64,000 nucleotides of DNA from Bradyrhizobium barranii subsp. barranii (GCF_017565645.3 NZ_CP086136.1:8973501-9037500); one strand, 5' to 3'. Counted from the stretch's first letter, positions 9,466-19,705 are shown. The notes: generated from the sequence alone by a model not told the origin. Numbers and translations are program-made.

Positions 9466-11175
9466 TTAGGCTGACAGAAGTCGTTCCGTAGGCGATGACT
9501 TCTTGATGACCGTTTTGCTCCAGAGCATGCCCTCGCACCACACATGCTCGACGCGCCCCCATTGGCATGCCGCCGCAGCATCGGGAAAGAATCCCCGTCC
9601 ATGGAGGTTGGCGCTCGTGGTGCAGAGCAGCGGAATGCCGGTGAGTTGCTCAAATTCGATGAGAAGCGCAGCAATTTTGTGAGGAGAGTTGCGGGAAATT
9701 GTCTGCAGCCGCGCCGAGCCGTCGAGATGTACCACTGCCGGGATCTTGTCGCGCCAATTCGCCCGGGTTTGGTGATCGAATAGCATGTAAGGATCTGGCG
9801 TACCCGGGCTGAAGATCTCCGGCGCACGATCTTCCAGACAGATCGGCACCACCGGCCGGAAGTGTTCGCGCCGTTTGATGTCGTTGAGATGATCCTTCAT
9901 CTCCGGGGACGTTGGGGCCGCAAGAATGCTTCTACCGCCCAACGCCCGCGGCCCGAGCCCGGCACACCCGGAAAGAAAGATGACGGGCTTGTTGTCAGCA
10001 AGAATCGTGGCAAGTTCAGGCAGACTGCACGGCGCCGCCTCCCAGTCCGGCGGAACCTCGCTCTCCTGCAGGGCGGGGCCACTGTAAACTGACCATTCCA
10101 ACGGCTCGAAGCCATCTTGCGCTGCCATAGCGCCGCACGCCGCGCCGATTGCCGAGCCACTGTCATTTGGAAACGGCGGCACCCAGACATCATCGAATAA
10201 TCCGGTCGCGCGAAGCGCGCTGTTCCATTTGATGTTGAGACCGCAACCTCCGGCGATGCATAGATTTCGCGCTCCCGGAAGCGACGAGTGCCGTAGCAGA
10301 ACCATCGCGATCTCCTTAACGAGAAGACGTTCCAGAAACACATGAAACGACGCGAGGACGTCCTCCGCGCGCTTGGCCTTCAGGCGCAATGCGCTTGACT
10401 CGAAGAAGTCGTGAATAACTGCGAGAGACGCTTCCGCATTTTTGATGTTTTCGCGGTAGCGACGAGCCTGCTCCGTGTCAGCCGCTAAGCGCGTTTCATA
10501 AAGCTCCTGGAACACTTCCACGATGCTTTCGTCCACGGAACCAAGCTCGATGTAGGCCATCAGCTTGCCAGCAATGCCCAAATCCCAACTGGAGCGGTTC
10601 GGCTGCCGGTATGGGCCGAAGTGAAGGCCCGCGGCGGCATAGGCATGGCCAATCATCGGAAACAGCGATCCGATGAGCCGCGCGCCCTGGGGCTCGACAT
10701 AGTAAAGGCGTGGAAAGATACAGCCGTCCCATACCAGACACAACGCGGGTTTCCCCGCGCTGGCGAAAGGACTGGTGCTATATGCTGAGGCGACATGGCC
10801 CGTGACATGCGGGTAGCTCTTATATGGAAACTCCTCGCCTCCGAGGAGGAGGCCATAGCCGTCGACGGAATCAAGGAGGCCCTCAGCATGACGCTCGACA
10901 TATGGCGCGCCTTTTAGCGCGACCGGCACCGCTCCGCTTAGGAGCTGGAACTGCGATTCATTCTCCCCGTCCCAGCCATCAATCACGAACTGATCGATGT
11001 CGCGCGGATTCAGGCCATGCTCCGCCAAGGCGAAGACGACTGCATCGAGATTGTCGACGGACTGATAGCGAGGACCATTGCCGCGCTTCTCTTGCTCGAC
11101 GCAAAAAAGACGCCGACCGTCCTCGACGACAGCAATTGCTCCGTCATGTGTCAACTTTATTCCGCAGATGCGCAT
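9466..11175 (-). CDS. nodU: NodU, Nod-factor 6-O-carbamoyltransferase
   Basis: 569 residues, exactly the length I associate with Bradyrhizobium NodU. Family motifs in order: [20 protein letters not shown], then [27 protein letters not shown] (the metal-site His region), [37 protein letters not shown], and [15 protein letters not shown]. The enzyme carbamoylates O6 of the non-reducing glucosamine using carbamoyl phosphate. It starts 13 bp after nodS and ends 1 bp before nodI. It is a distant relative of the nolO product in the same operon, so this strain could place carbamoyl groups at two positions if NolO works. Confidence 0.96.
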   Translation of the reverse strand: MRICGIKLTHDGAIAVVEDGRRLFCVEQEKRGNGPRYQSVDNLDAVVFALAEHGLNPRDIDQFVIDGWDGENESQFQLLSGAVPVALKGAPYVERHAEGLLDSVDGYGLLLGGEEFPYKSYPHVTGHVASAYSTSPFASAGKPALCLVWDGCIFPRLYYVEPQGARLIGSLFPMIGHAYAAAGLHFGPYRQPNRSSWDLGIAGKLMAYIELGSVDESIVEVFQELYETRLAADTEQARRYRENIKNAEASLAVIHDFFESSALRLKAKRAEDVLASFHVFLERLLVKEIAMVLLRHSSLPGARNLCIAGGCGLNIKWNSALRATGLFDDVWVPPFPNDSGSAIGAACGAMAAQDGFEPLEWSVYSGPALQESEVPPDWEAAPCSLPELATILADNKPVIFLSGCAGLGPRALGGRSILAAPTSPEMKDHLNDIKRREHFRPVVPICLEDRAPEIFSPGTPDPYMLFDHQTRANWRDKIPAVVHLDGSARLQTISRNSPHKIAALLIEFEQLTGIPLLCTTSANLHGRGFFPDAAAACQWGRVEHVWCEGMLWSKTVIKKSSPTERLLSA

Positions 11176-11188
11176 ACGTCCTCCTGGC

Positions 11189-11818
11189 CTAATGACCGGC
11201 GTTTGATTGTGCCGACGCGCCGCCCGGCTTCAGAAACCGGACGATCAAGCAGTCTTCGCTCGCCGACCCGGTGCAGCAGTGCCGGCGCTCGATCTCTGAT
11301 AGGCTCTCATTGAAGAGAGCGATCACCGTCTCAGCACCGGCAGCATGCCCCCAGCGTTGACATATTTCATCACGCGCAGACCCGAAAATGAGAGTCTCAT
11401 CTGGCGCAAGCATACTCACCAGGTTGCGGATAGCCTCATGCATCTCGACGACGTCCCTGAGGTAGTAAAGAACCTCAGCCACGACAATCAAATCGAATTG
11501 CTCAGTGGTCGAGAACCGCTGAATGTCGCAGGTCACCCAACTAATATGTGACCATTTCCCGGTCCGCAGTCGCGTTCGCTCGATTGCCTGCGGCATGACA
11601 TCCACGACCGTAAGTCGCTCGCATAGCGGCGCCAGCATCTCCGTGAATGCACCGGCTGCACATCCTACTTCGAGCGCAGACGCCGCGTCTCCGTCGCGGC
11701 GCGACATCCGGAGCATTTGCGCGTATCGCTGCTGCTCGAACGCACTAGTGTCGAGGCGCCACGGGTCGTCGACAGCCAACTCTCGCTCTAATAACTGATG
11801 GTTTTCGTCCTGAGTCAT
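11189..11818 (-). CDS. nodS: NodS, Nod-factor N-methyltransferase
   Basis: 209 residues. It is a class I SAM methyltransferase: motif I is ALEVGCAAGAFTEMLAP, followed by an acidic residue at the end of strand 2 (LTVVDVMPQAIERTR) and motif IV/V FDLIVVAEVLYYL. NodS methylates the free amine of the deacetylated chitooligosaccharide made by NodC and NodB. Its ATG lies 74 bp inside the 3' end of nodC in another frame, an unusually long overlap for this operon. It may keep the two products in step. Confidence 0.95.
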   Translation of the reverse strand: MTQDENHQLLERELAVDDPWRLDTSAFEQQRYAQMLRMSRRDGDAASALEVGCAAGAFTEMLAPLCERLTVVDVMPQAIERTRLRTGKWSHISWVTCDIQRFSTTEQFDLIVVAEVLYYLRDVVEMHEAIRNLVSMLAPDETLIFGSARDEICQRWGHAAGAETVIALFNESLSEIERRHCCTGSASEDCLIVRFLKPGGASAQSNAGH

Positions 11819-13202
11819 CAGCCGACCACTTATTTGTAGACAGTCGAACGATCGCGACCGGAAACACTCTCCGTCGCCGCCAGGCTCGATGGAGGCTGCG
11901 ATAACGCCGCCTTACGAATAGGAGCAGGCGCCCCCCTACACCAGCAGGACTTCGTCCGGCATTCGGGTGCAGGATGACAGGCTGTTTCCCCTCTTCCGTC
12001 GGCATATCGGTGACTTTCCGAGATAGCCAATCGCTATTGCTCAATGTACAAAGCGCATAGGCCTTCAAAGGCAGTAAGAGACAGATATTGATCGGCGTGT
12101 GGAGCGAGAAGCCGATAAACCGCAGCTCGCGGGCACGAAGCGCTGCCACACAGCACCGGACCGTAGTCATTGCAGCAATCGTCAATCCCGTCCACCAGGG
12201 TATAGAGCCATCGATCAGGAGCTGTGCGAGCGCAGCAAGTGATGAAATGGCGAGGAGCAATGGGCCGAGATTTTGCCCGATAACGTCTAGCGTCAAATAA
12301 CCATCGAGCTCTGGCAGCAGGCGCCAAGCAAGAAACGTATCTCGAAAGGTACTTCGCGCCCAGCGGAGTTGCTGTCGTAGATATGGCCGAAGACTGTGCG
12401 GGACGACTGTGGCTGCTATGGCGTCCGGAACGTATTCGGTTCGAAACCCCGCCTTGAGCATGAGTATCGTTAGGTGGCGGTCCTCGCCGAAATCGCTCGG
12501 CTTCCCACGAAAGAATTGGGCTTCATATTGATCAAGAAGCAAGGCGAGCGCGGAACGCCGATACATGGCACATGGGCCGCAGCAACACATGACGGCACCG
12601 AAGCGCGCCTGTGCCGCGCGCTCTTCGTTGCACGCGAGCCAATATTCCATGTCGATCAGCCTGGTCAGCCAGGTCTGGTTGCGATTGCTCGCGATCAGCT
12701 GACCCATGGCCGCACCGATTCCCGGGTCATGCATCTTCAATACAAGCTTCGTGACGACGTCGGCAGCAAGTATCGTATCGGAATCGACGTTGAGAACCAG
12801 ATCACCGGATGAGCTGCGTATCGCTGCGATCTGCGCCTTGCGCTTTCCCACATTGTTCGCCAACAAGATAAAACTGAATCTCGGATCGCTCGCATATATC
12901 CGGTGTACAGGCGCGACAACGTCGCGGTTTGCCGATCCGTCATCGACCACATATACCTGCATCTTTCCGGCGTAGTCTTGACTGGCAATCGACTCCAGAC
13001 ATTCGGCGAGTGTGTTCGGATTCTCGTTGAAGCACGGCACGATCACGTCCACAGCAGGAACGACCACCTCGGCTTGTCCAAGGTTGTCCAGCGATGAGTT
13101 GATCGCCGGCTGAGCATAAAGCGCTTGCACGCTCTTATAGATCGTCGATAGGAGCGCATAAGATGAAACGGCGGCAGCACTGGTCGTCGCGAGCAGGTCC
13201 AT
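11745..13202 (-). CDS. nodC: NodC, N-acetylglucosaminyltransferase (chitooligosaccharide synthase)
   Basis: 485 residues, a membrane GT2 processive glycosyltransferase. N-terminal membrane segment, then VDVIVPCFNENPNTL and YVVDDGSANRD (UDP-binding Asp), LVLNVDSDTILAADV (DxD), FGEDRHLTILML (catalytic Glu-Asp-Arg), and the processivity motif RQQLRWARSTFRD. C-terminal membrane helices follow (LDVIGQNLGPLLLAISSLAALAQ and beyond). It makes the chitin backbone of the Nod factor. It starts 14 bp after nodB. The last 74 bp are shared with nodS in another frame. Confidence 0.97.
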   Translation of the reverse strand: MDLLATTSAAAVSSYALLSTIYKSVQALYAQPAINSSLDNLGQAEVVVPAVDVIVPCFNENPNTLAECLESIASQDYAGKMQVYVVDDGSANRDVVAPVHRIYASDPRFSFILLANNVGKRKAQIAAIRSSSGDLVLNVDSDTILAADVVTKLVLKMHDPGIGAAMGQLIASNRNQTWLTRLIDMEYWLACNEERAAQARFGAVMCCCGPCAMYRRSALALLLDQYEAQFFRGKPSDFGEDRHLTILMLKAGFRTEYVPDAIAATVVPHSLRPYLRQQLRWARSTFRDTFLAWRLLPELDGYLTLDVIGQNLGPLLLAISSLAALAQLLIDGSIPWWTGLTIAAMTTVRCCVAALRARELRFIGFSLHTPINICLLLPLKAYALCTLSNSDWLSRKVTDMPTEEGKQPVILHPNAGRSPAGVGGRLLLFVRRRYRSLHRAWRRRRVFPVAIVRLSTNKWSADDSGRKPSVIRARVGCRRPVAPRH

Positions 13203-13216
13203 GGGGTGTCGTTTTT

Positions 13217-13876
13217 TCAGTGGAGTTGAGGGAGTGGACGGATTACAAACCCGCGCCGTTGTAGTGCTGGAATGAGATATGCCAGCGCCGTCCTGGTCTG
13301 ATCGCGCAGCGTAGAGCCACTGGGCAATCCCTCCTCATCGGGAGGATATCCGTCGTGCAGGAGCACAATTGCACCCGGGCGTACGTTCGCCAGTACGGAA
13401 TTCACAATTGCATCACCCCCGGGGCGGGACCAATCTCTAGGGTCGACCGACCAGTGCAGAGCCGTGAGACCAGCGCTCGCCGCCACTGCGAGCACATCTC
13501 GCGTCCATATGCCGTAAGGCGCTCGCATATGCCTGGGCGAGGCCAGCGGGCACGCCAGACGGATGGCTTCGCTCGCCGTCAGCACCTCGTCGTGTAGCTC
13601 CGTAGGTCCGCATCTGGATAGATCAGGATGGGTCATCGTATGGTTCGCAACCTCATGCCCTTCCGCAATCATTCGTCGGATGAGTTCAGGATGCTCCGTC
13701 GCGTACGTCCCGATGACGAAGAATGTCGCGGGGACCCGATGTTGCGCCAGGACATCGAGCACCTCTGGCGTACAAAATGGATTTGGCCCATCGTCAAAAG
13801 TCAAATGGACAGCTCGACTTCCGCCCGCGTCAGCGTAGTCGCAGCGGACAGTAGATAGGGTGGAACGCTCTGTCAC
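13217..13876 (-). CDS. nodB: NodB, chitooligosaccharide deacetylase
   Basis: 219 residues, CE4 polysaccharide deacetylase. Motif 1 is [19 protein letters not shown] (catalytic Asp pair). Motif 2 is [14 protein letters not shown] (metal-binding His pair), motif 3 is [12 protein letters not shown], motif 4 is [14 protein letters not shown], and motif 5 is [10 protein letters not shown]. It removes the N-acetyl group from the non-reducing end of the NodC product so that NodA can add the acyl chain. The start overlaps the nodA stop by 4 bp. Confidence 0.97.
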
Positions 13877-14505
13877 AACTCAGGCCCGTTACGATCGATG
13901 ACAGTCCCGGCCGGCCATTCGCTTATCGAGCGTCCGACCGGAAACACCACGACGATCACGTCTTCGATGCGCGTCGGCGATAAATTTGGATAGACATCCG
14001 GCAAGGTGGAGCGGACGCGAATGCCACGCATCAGGGTGGCGAGCCCCTGCCTTTCGACCAGTCGGGTCAAATGTTTTTCGAGGGCCGAGCGAACCGCGCC
14101 AAATCCGAATGGAACGCCGAGCTCCTGGAGTGCGGGATACATCACGCGCATTGCGTGGCCTATCCCGTGCCCCTCGAGATCGGGGCGCACCGCATACAAC
14201 CCCAGTTCGGCCACAGGGAGATCGACTTCACCAACTTTGATGAAGCGGCGCAGTAGCCCGATGTGAGCCGCTACCCCGCGCGCGTCGTAACCAATTACGC
14301 GGAGCTCGGGTCTTGCTCCAGCCCAACTTCGGCTCCGCTCAAACGGCTGCGCATTGAACGCACCCGTCGGTCCGTAACTCTTGCGGAAGAACTCCGCGAG
14401 CTCGGCATGATCGGCGAGCTGCAGTTCACTTTCCCAACGAAGGCTCCACTGCACTTGAGCGCGCCCAGAAGATCCTTCCGCAGTCGGGGAGACGGCAATG
14501 TTCAT
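13873..14505 (-). CDS. nodA: NodA, N-acyltransferase
   Basis: 210 residues from the ATG at 14505, the standard NodA length. I preferred this start over the GTG at 14550 because [12 protein letters not shown] is followed directly by the conserved [23 protein letters not shown], and AAGGAAGC lies at the right distance as a ribosome site. Other family blocks are [25 protein letters not shown] and [26 protein letters not shown]. NodA transfers a fatty acyl chain to the free amine made by NodB. It is the first well-identified gene of the operon. Confidence 0.97.
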
Positions 14506-14546
14506 GGCGAGCTTCCTTGCGCCGGTGGAATGAAGAGCGGGGATGG

Positions 14547-15212
14547 TCACGTCAATTCGCTATTCGCCGAACCGCCGATGAATGCTGAGATGCGCCGCCA
14601 TGCTCTGTCGGAGCTCGGCACTGCTCGCCTACTCCGCGCCGCTGGCCTTTGCGCGACGGAGCGATCGCTTGATTGCACCCTCGTGCGGTTGATGCCGCGC
14701 TCACGATAAATCGGAAGCTGCCAACGAGGCGGTTGGGCTAGCCAGAACCTGTCTGCACCAGCGAGCTTTTGTGCCTGCAGTCGCATCGCCCTCCGGCACT
14801 TTGACGTCTGAGGGCCGGCCATCGGCGCGCAAGCCTCATCGATGGCGCATCGGAGCGGCATCAGATCACACTGGCTTTTATACATCTTCGACACGCCCCA
14901 CATGCACTGGACAGGCGAGCCATTTGGAACGGCGCCTGGAATTCTTGGCATCCGCAACCTGCGTCTGCCTCTATTCTTCGACACTAGAATGAGGCTGAAC
15001 GCGCCCTCAATTGTACGCGGGTAAACCTGAAATATGGAAACGGATGATATCCGCATACCAACGTTTATCGGGACGCACTTGGCGTTCGAACGGCCACGCT
15101 TAAGGAGAAACAACAACGCGCCCCCATGGTGCGCTCCCACGTCTGGGAGCTCTTCTCTTAGCTCACGTGAACGACCGGAAACCATCGTGGCGCGTCTAAT
15201 TGCTTTTTCCAA
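14547..15212 (-). CDS. Leader-position ORF between the nod box and nodA (nodY/nodK-like position)
   Basis: A 221-residue open frame from a TTG at 15212, or about 169 residues from the ATG at 15056. It lies where Bradyrhizobium has nodY or nodK, that is, first after the nod box. The translation is arginine- and cysteine-rich, with a central segment [19 protein letters not shown] and a later [19 protein letters not shown] cannot find a known domain, and no strong ribosome site precedes either start. It may be a real small gene with a frame extended by chance at the 3' end. The function of NodY/NodK is unknown. Confidence 0.45.
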
Positions 15213-15238
15213 ACTTCAGTTTGCTATCCAACCTCCCC

Positions 15239-15287
15239 CAGTTTGGTAAAATCGATTGTTTCGATCGAACACATCCACACGATGGAT
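15239..15287 (-). promoter_or_regulatory. nod box (NodD binding site) of the nod operon
   Basis: Read on the minus strand from 15287 the site is ATCCATCGTGTGGATG, then a short spacer, then ATCGAAACAATCGATTTTACC, which fits the nod box consensus almost base for base, including the ATC-N9-GAT dyads bound by NodD. It sits between divergent nodD1 and the nod operon, with only 11 bp to the nodD1 ATG. NodD with a flavonoid would switch on the minus-strand operon from here. Confidence 0.97.
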
Positions 15288-15298
15288 AGACTCATCAC

Positions 15299-16243
15299 AT
15301 GCGGTTCAAGGGACTTGATCTAAATCTTCTCGTTGCGCTCGACGCCGTGATGACGGCGCGCAACCTCACAGCGGCGGCTCGCAAAATCAATCTGAGCCAG
15401 CCTGCTATGAGCGCTGCGATCGCACGGCTGCGCACCTATTTCCGCGATGAACTCTTTACTATGAGAGGTCGCGAACTCGTCCCGACACCTGGCGCGGAAG
15501 CGCTTGCAGGTCCGGTTCGCGAGGCCCTGCTGCACATCCAACTCTCAATCATATCGCGGGACGCGCTCGACCCTGCTCAATCGAGCCGACGCTTCAGGGT
15601 CATTCTCTCAGATTTCATGACGATCGTTTTTTTCCGCAGAATTGTGGACCGCATGGCGCAAGAAGCCCCCGCGGTGCGCTTCGAACTGCTGCCATTTTCT
15701 GATGAACCGGATGAGCTGCTGCGGCGGGGCGAGGTCGACTTTCTCATTCTGCCGGAACTTTTCATGTCGAGCGCGCACCCTAAGGCGACGCTGTTCGACG
15801 AGAGCCTCGTATGCGTCGGATGCCGCGCGAACAAGCAGCTATCCCGGCAGCTTACGTTCGAACAATACATCTCGATGGGGCACGTTACTGCCAAGTTCGG
15901 ACGCGCACTGAGACCGAACCTCGAAGAATGGTTTTTGCTTGAGCACGGCCTGAGGAGACGAATTGAGGTCGTCGTGCAGGGCTTTAGCCTGATTCCGCCC
16001 CTGTTGCTAGACACGAGCCGTATCGGCACGATGCCCTTACGACTGGCCAGGCACTTCGAAAAGCGGATGCCGTTGCGGATCATCCAACCGCCCCTCCCCC
16101 TGCCCACATTCACAGAGGCCCTGCAGTGGCCCTCATTCCACAATACCGACCCCGCGAGCATCTGGATGCGTCGGATATTGCTCGAGGAAGCATCCAACAT
16201 GGCATCTGGGGACCAGGAGCCTCCAACTCGCAGGCGCTGTTAG
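15299..16243 (+). CDS. nodD1: NodD1, LysR-type flavonoid-responsive activator
   Basis: 314 residues, the usual NodD length. The N-terminal winged helix-turn-helix is clear: [29 protein letters not shown] followed by [16 protein letters not shown]. The inducer-binding domain follows, including [22 protein letters not shown]. It is divergent from the nod operon across the nod box, the arrangement of the flavonoid-activated NodD1 of Bradyrhizobium. Calling it NodD1 rather than NodD2 rests on this position. Confidence 0.95.
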   Translation: MRFKGLDLNLLVALDAVMTARNLTAAARKINLSQPAMSAAIARLRTYFRDELFTMRGRELVPTPGAEALAGPVREALLHIQLSIISRDALDPAQSSRRFRVILSDFMTIVFFRRIVDRMAQEAPAVRFELLPFSDEPDELLRRGEVDFLILPELFMSSAHPKATLFDESLVCVGCRANKQLSRQLTFEQYISMGHVTAKFGRALRPNLEEWFLLEHGLRRRIEVVVQGFSLIPPLLLDTSRIGTMPLRLARHFEKRMPLRIIQPPLPLPTFTEALQWPSFHNTDPASIWMRRILLEEASNMASGDQEPPTRRRC

Positions 16244-16511
16244 GCTTACCTTAAGCTGCGCTCTGAACATCCCCGGCACACTGTAGAACCTTCGACGTGC
16301 CCCGTTTTCTTTCGTCTCTCCAGGGTATGGAGGTGAGAAGGAGCCAGAGACGCGCAATGCGACGATCGGTCGCGAAGCCTTTTCCAGTTGTGCGCGTGGT
16401 GACCTCGAAGGTGCGGTTTGATGCGCTCACGACGCATTCAGGCTACGTCCGGCAACCATCGCAGAAGAATATGCCTCCCGTGCAAATGTTTGGCTCTATC
16501 ACTAAAATGTC

Positions 16512-16542
16512 TTGAACCGCACATTGCGTCAGGTTGTAGGTT
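16512..16542 (+). promoter_or_regulatory. MerR-type promoter with 19-bp spacer upstream of nodD2 (putative NolA site)
   Basis: -35 TTGAAC at 16512-16517, 19-bp spacer, -10 TAGGTT at 16537-16542. The -35/spacer region contains the imperfect dyad AACCGCAC-N5-GTCAGGTT. An over-long 19-bp spacer with a dyad is the signature of promoters activated by MerR-family proteins such as NolA. The same motif occurs upstream of nolA and of the gene at 19.8 kb. It lies about 335 bp before the nodD2 start. Confidence 0.7.
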
Positions 16543-16876
16543 GCTCTCGTGACAAGCGCTGCACGACACAGCTGTCGACACCGCGCTTTGGCACGCTGAC
16601 GAACACTGGGCTGATCTGCCATCAGCGGACTGAACGACCCTGCTGCGTGGCCGGCCGGAACCGGCAAGACCAATTAGCTTGGAGCTCCCGACGCTTTCCC
16701 GCCGCTGCCGATCGGCTTTCCGCTTGCTCTCCATTGTTGCGGTCATCTCGCAAGCTTCCTTTCCCGGGCGCAGGAATGAGCCGATGTCCATTGGGGCGGG
16801 CCAAGACGATTGCTCCAGGCGCTGGCGCCACCGCACGCTATTGCGCAGCAACGACGTTTGTGCCGGATAGGAAGAG

Positions 16877-17869
16877 ATGCGTTTCAAAGGTCTGGATCTA
16901 AATCTTCTGGTCGCGCTGGATGCTCTAATAACTGAGCGCAACCTCTCGTCAGCCGCACGCAAGATCAATCTTAGTCAGCCGGCAATGAGCGCAGCCGTTG
17001 CCCGGCTGCGCAAGCATTTCCGTGATGAACTGTTTGGAATGAGGGGGCGCGAACTTGTCTTGAGCTCACGCGCGGAAGGGCTCGCGGCTCCTGTGCGCGA
17101 GGCTCTGATGCACATTGAACTCTCGATTATGGCCCGACATCCGTTCGACCCAGCTCGATTGAACCGCCGATTCAGGATCGTCCTTTCTGACTTCGTAACA
17201 GTTGTGCTCTTCCGAAATGTCGTAGCACGCGTCACGCGAGAAGCCCCCGCCGTCAGCTTCGAATTGGCTGCGCCGACCGATGAACACGAGCTGCTCCTCC
17301 GCCGCGGTGAAGTCGATTTTGTTATCCGGCCAGATTTTTTCATGTCCAGCACGCACCCCAGAGCGGCCCTATTCGAGGAGCGACTCGTCTGCGTAGGCTG
17401 CTGCACCAATAGGGAATTACAACCCCGGCTTACATTCGATCGATATATGTCGATGGGTCACGTTGCAGTTAAGCACGGAGGTGCGCCCCGGACGCCAGTT
17501 GAGCATTCCTTTTTGACTGATCTCGGGCCCACGCGGCGCATCGACATCCTCGTGCAGAGCTTCAGCATGATCCCGCCTCTCATAGTTGGGACGAACCGCA
17601 TAGGCACGATGCCATTAGGGCTCGTGAGGCATTTCCAAAGAACGATGCCCCTTCGGATCGTTGAGCTTCCGCATCCATTCCCCGCCTTCACCGAGGCGGT
17701 CCAATGGCCCTCACTTCACAACAGCGACCCGGGAAGTCTGTGGATGAGGGACATTTTGTTGCAGGAGGCCACCCGCATGGCAACTACACAAGAGCTCCGT
17801 GTGACCAGCAGCCCGGAAGACGCGGAGCCCCCGGGACATTTCGTGCGATCCGTCTCACCGTTGCCGTAA
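16877..17869 (+). CDS. nodD2: NodD2, LysR-type regulator
   Basis: 330 residues, about 16 longer than NodD1 because of a C-terminal tail after IWMRDILLQEATRMA-like sequence. The HTH ([22 protein letters not shown], then [16 protein letters not shown]) and the ligand-domain block RRGEVDFVIRPDFFMSSTHPRA closely parallel NodD1. In B. japonicum NodD2 represses nod genes and its expression depends on NolA; that role is inferred here from synteny and from the NolA-type promoter upstream. A GGAAGAG stretch precedes the ATG closely. It points the same way as nodD1. Confidence 0.94.
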   Translation: MRFKGLDLNLLVALDALITERNLSSAARKINLSQPAMSAAVARLRKHFRDELFGMRGRELVLSSRAEGLAAPVREALMHIELSIMARHPFDPARLNRRFRIVLSDFVTVVLFRNVVARVTREAPAVSFELAAPTDEHELLLRRGEVDFVIRPDFFMSSTHPRAALFEERLVCVGCCTNRELQPRLTFDRYMSMGHVAVKHGGAPRTPVEHSFLTDLGPTRRIDILVQSFSMIPPLIVGTNRIGTMPLGLVRHFQRTMPLRIVELPHPFPAFTEAVQWPSLHNSDPGSLWMRDILLQEATRMATTQELRVTSSPEDAEPPGHFVRSVSPLP

Positions 17870-18464
17870 GCACATTCGCGAAGTCTACGAACCTCACATT
17901 CCAACACTTGTCTCAACACACAATTCCTGCTCGCCTGGCTTGCTCTTATTGCCGGGGGAAAGGATCCTTGCGGCAGGCAAGAGGCGCTTTCGCTCTTCGC
18001 ACCTCCGCCTCGGGGGCGAGAAACGGCAGACTGCCGACTTGATGCTTTTAGGGACGGGAACGGAACGGGGCCGGCGAGCGACGGAGCAATGCCTTCGCAC
18101 TGAAGCTAGGCGTTTACGTTGCAACGGCCGCGGCAGGGCGCAGCTCTCTCAAGAAGGTAGGCCAGGCACGGAGCTCTTGCCGTCAACTCCCTGGGTCGGT
18201 AGTTGCTCCCGATGAACGGAGATGATCAGCTTATTCGGATTCCTACCACCGTTCCCACCGTTCATTGTGAGCATAGAGATCGTCGGACTTGCCGTGCCGT
18301 CGAAGCTAGCATCGCGAACGCGTGTGGCCTGAACGCATCACACAGCAGCACATCACATCCTCATCGCTTTGCGCCGCAGGTATGACTTCTTTTGGCCCTA
18401 CCGCAGCCAAACGTCTTGACGACGTGCGCTGCGCTTGACTCAATTTCAAACAAGGAGCTGAACG
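17870..18464. other. Non-coding stretch between nodD2 and the 18.5-kb small gene
   Basis: No gene with support on either strand. The open frames here lack ribosome sites and motifs. Confidence 0.5.
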
Positions 18465-18674
18465 TTGAAGCTTTGCAGCGGGGTGTTCGATCCAGAAGAG
18501 TTATCTGCCCTCGGACGGCTTTATGACGGCGCCGTCGACGCGCTACCTCCGTCGATGCGGAGTCCAGAAAACTGCGCAGCAATCGCCAAACTTATCCTGG
18601 AGCGTACGGCGGCTGGCGAGGCTGAACTGGCACGCCTGGCGAACTTGTTGATCACCCTTTCTCCTGAGGGTTGA
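18465..18674 (+). CDS. Small island protein, paralogue of the 23.5-kb protein
   Basis: 69 residues from a TTG at 18465 preceded by AAGGAG at good spacing. The sequence (VFDPEELSALGRLYDGAVDA, LPPSMRSPENCAAIAKLIL) lines up with the C-terminal half of the protein at 23523-23885 (VYHPEDLQILGRLFDQTVAA, LPAALRTSANRLTIAKLIL). It is therefore one member of a small helical family. The function is unknown. It lies 122 bp upstream of nolA, before the nolA promoter, so it is probably its own unit. Confidence 0.65.
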   Translation: MKLCSGVFDPEELSALGRLYDGAVDALPPSMRSPENCAAIAKLILERTAAGEAELARLANLLITLSPEG

Positions 18675-18750
18675 TCAGCCGCCATTCTAAGGATAGTCAC
18701 CACTCGCGCGCATGAATTAAAGGCGATTCAACTGGAGCTTAGAAATCCGC

Positions 18751-18781
18751 TTGAATCATACGTGACGTCAGGTTGTAGGCT
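18751..18781 (+). promoter_or_regulatory. MerR-type promoter with 19-bp spacer immediately upstream of nolA
   Basis: -35 TTGAAT at 18751-18756, 19-bp spacer ending GTCAGGTTG, -10 TAGGCT at 18776-18781. The motif matches the one upstream of nodD2. The predicted transcription start (about 18788) would leave only some 10 bases before the nolA ATG at 18797. It suggests that NolA controls its own promoter. Confidence 0.75.
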
Positions 18782-18796
18782 TTGAAATTGAACAAC

Positions 18797-19510
18797 ATGA
18801 ACAGAGCTACACCAAGACGGCGTCGATGGCGCATTGGCGAACTTGCAGAGGCGACCGGAGTAACGGTGCGCACGCTGCACCATTATGAGCACACTGGACT
18901 GCTAGCAGCGACAGAGCGCACTGAGGGCGGTCACCGGATGTATGACCGCGAAAGCGGGCAACGGGTTCATCAGATTCGCGCGCTGCGTGAGCTTGGCTTC
19001 TCGCTCGTGGAGATCCGTAAAGCTATGGAGGGGACGACCTCACTCACGGACTTGCTGCGCAAACATCTAGAGCGCATAGAAGTCCAAGTCGCGCGCACAA
19101 CTCTGTTGCGCGACCGTTTGCGCAACATGACCATCGACAGCGAGGCGCAGGTAAGTGTGGATGAGCTGCCTGCCACCCTGAACGCCATGTCGCGCGCCGA
19201 GACGCGGAGTCAGACGTCCCGGTGCACCTGCAATTTAGCTGCGGAGCGAGAGGACCGCTGGCGGCGAATCCGTGATGATCTTCGCGACTGCATGGATGGG
19301 GGCGAGCACCCTTGCGGAGAGCGCGCAAAGGCTGTCGCGGTTGCAGCACGCTTGCTGATCAGCGAAATCGCCGGCGACGATTCACGTGTTTCGATGATCC
19401 TGAAGGTACTTGCACGATTAAGCGCGCCCCGCAGTCTGGCTGGTTGGGATCCCTGTCTAATGCAATATCTCGATCTTGCCCTTGGCGGATTGGAGGATCA
19501 GCCTTACTGA
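18797..19510 (+). CDS. nolA: NolA, MerR-family symbiosis regulator
   Basis: 237 residues from the ATG at 18797; a TTG at 18782 would extend it by 5 but lies at or before the predicted transcription start. The N-terminal MerR HTH is WRIGELAEATGVTVRTLHHY followed by EHTGLLAATERTEGGHRMYDR, then the helical dimerisation segment. The C-terminal part has a Cys-containing middle (RCTCNLAAEREDRW) and a helical end. In B. japonicum NolA governs genotype-specific nodulation and raises nodD2 expression, and it is made in several forms from alternative starts. Internal methionines (for example in HRMYDRESG and KAMEGTTSL) are candidates for such shorter forms here. Confidence 0.95.
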   Translation: MNRATPRRRRWRIGELAEATGVTVRTLHHYEHTGLLAATERTEGGHRMYDRESGQRVHQIRALRELGFSLVEIRKAMEGTTSLTDLLRKHLERIEVQVARTTLLRDRLRNMTIDSEAQVSVDELPATLNAMSRAETRSQTSRCTCNLAAEREDRWRRIRDDLRDCMDGGEHPCGERAKAVAVAARLLISEIAGDDSRVSMILKVLARLSAPRSLAGWDPCLMQYLDLALGGLEDQPY

Positions 19511-19674
19511 CGCATTCATGGCGGGTTCCACACGCCGGTTAGGGCAAGCTAAGAAACGCTAGGTGAACCGGCCGCTCTCCGACGCGGCTTGGAGTTTTAC
19601 GGAATCAAACGGAAGGATTGTCACCGCCGGTCGATCCGCGTCCCTGACGCCTCCATCGCTCTTCCCAAAAGGGC

Positions 19675-19705
19675 TTGATCCGCACGTAACGTCAAGTTGT
19701 AGATC
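19675..19705 (+). promoter_or_regulatory. MerR-type promoter with 19-bp spacer upstream of the decayed binding-protein gene
   Basis: -35 TTGATC at 19675-19680, 19-bp spacer beginning CGCAC and ending GTCAAGTTG, -10 TAGATC at 19700-19705. It is the third copy of the motif seen before nodD2 and nolA, here 122 bp before the start of the pseudogene at 19827. Confidence 0.65.

Noticed and set aside
9465..9827. N-terminal extension of nodI to 427 residues
   Set aside because: It lies antiphase within nodU; the ATG at 9464 gives the normal 306-residue NodI.
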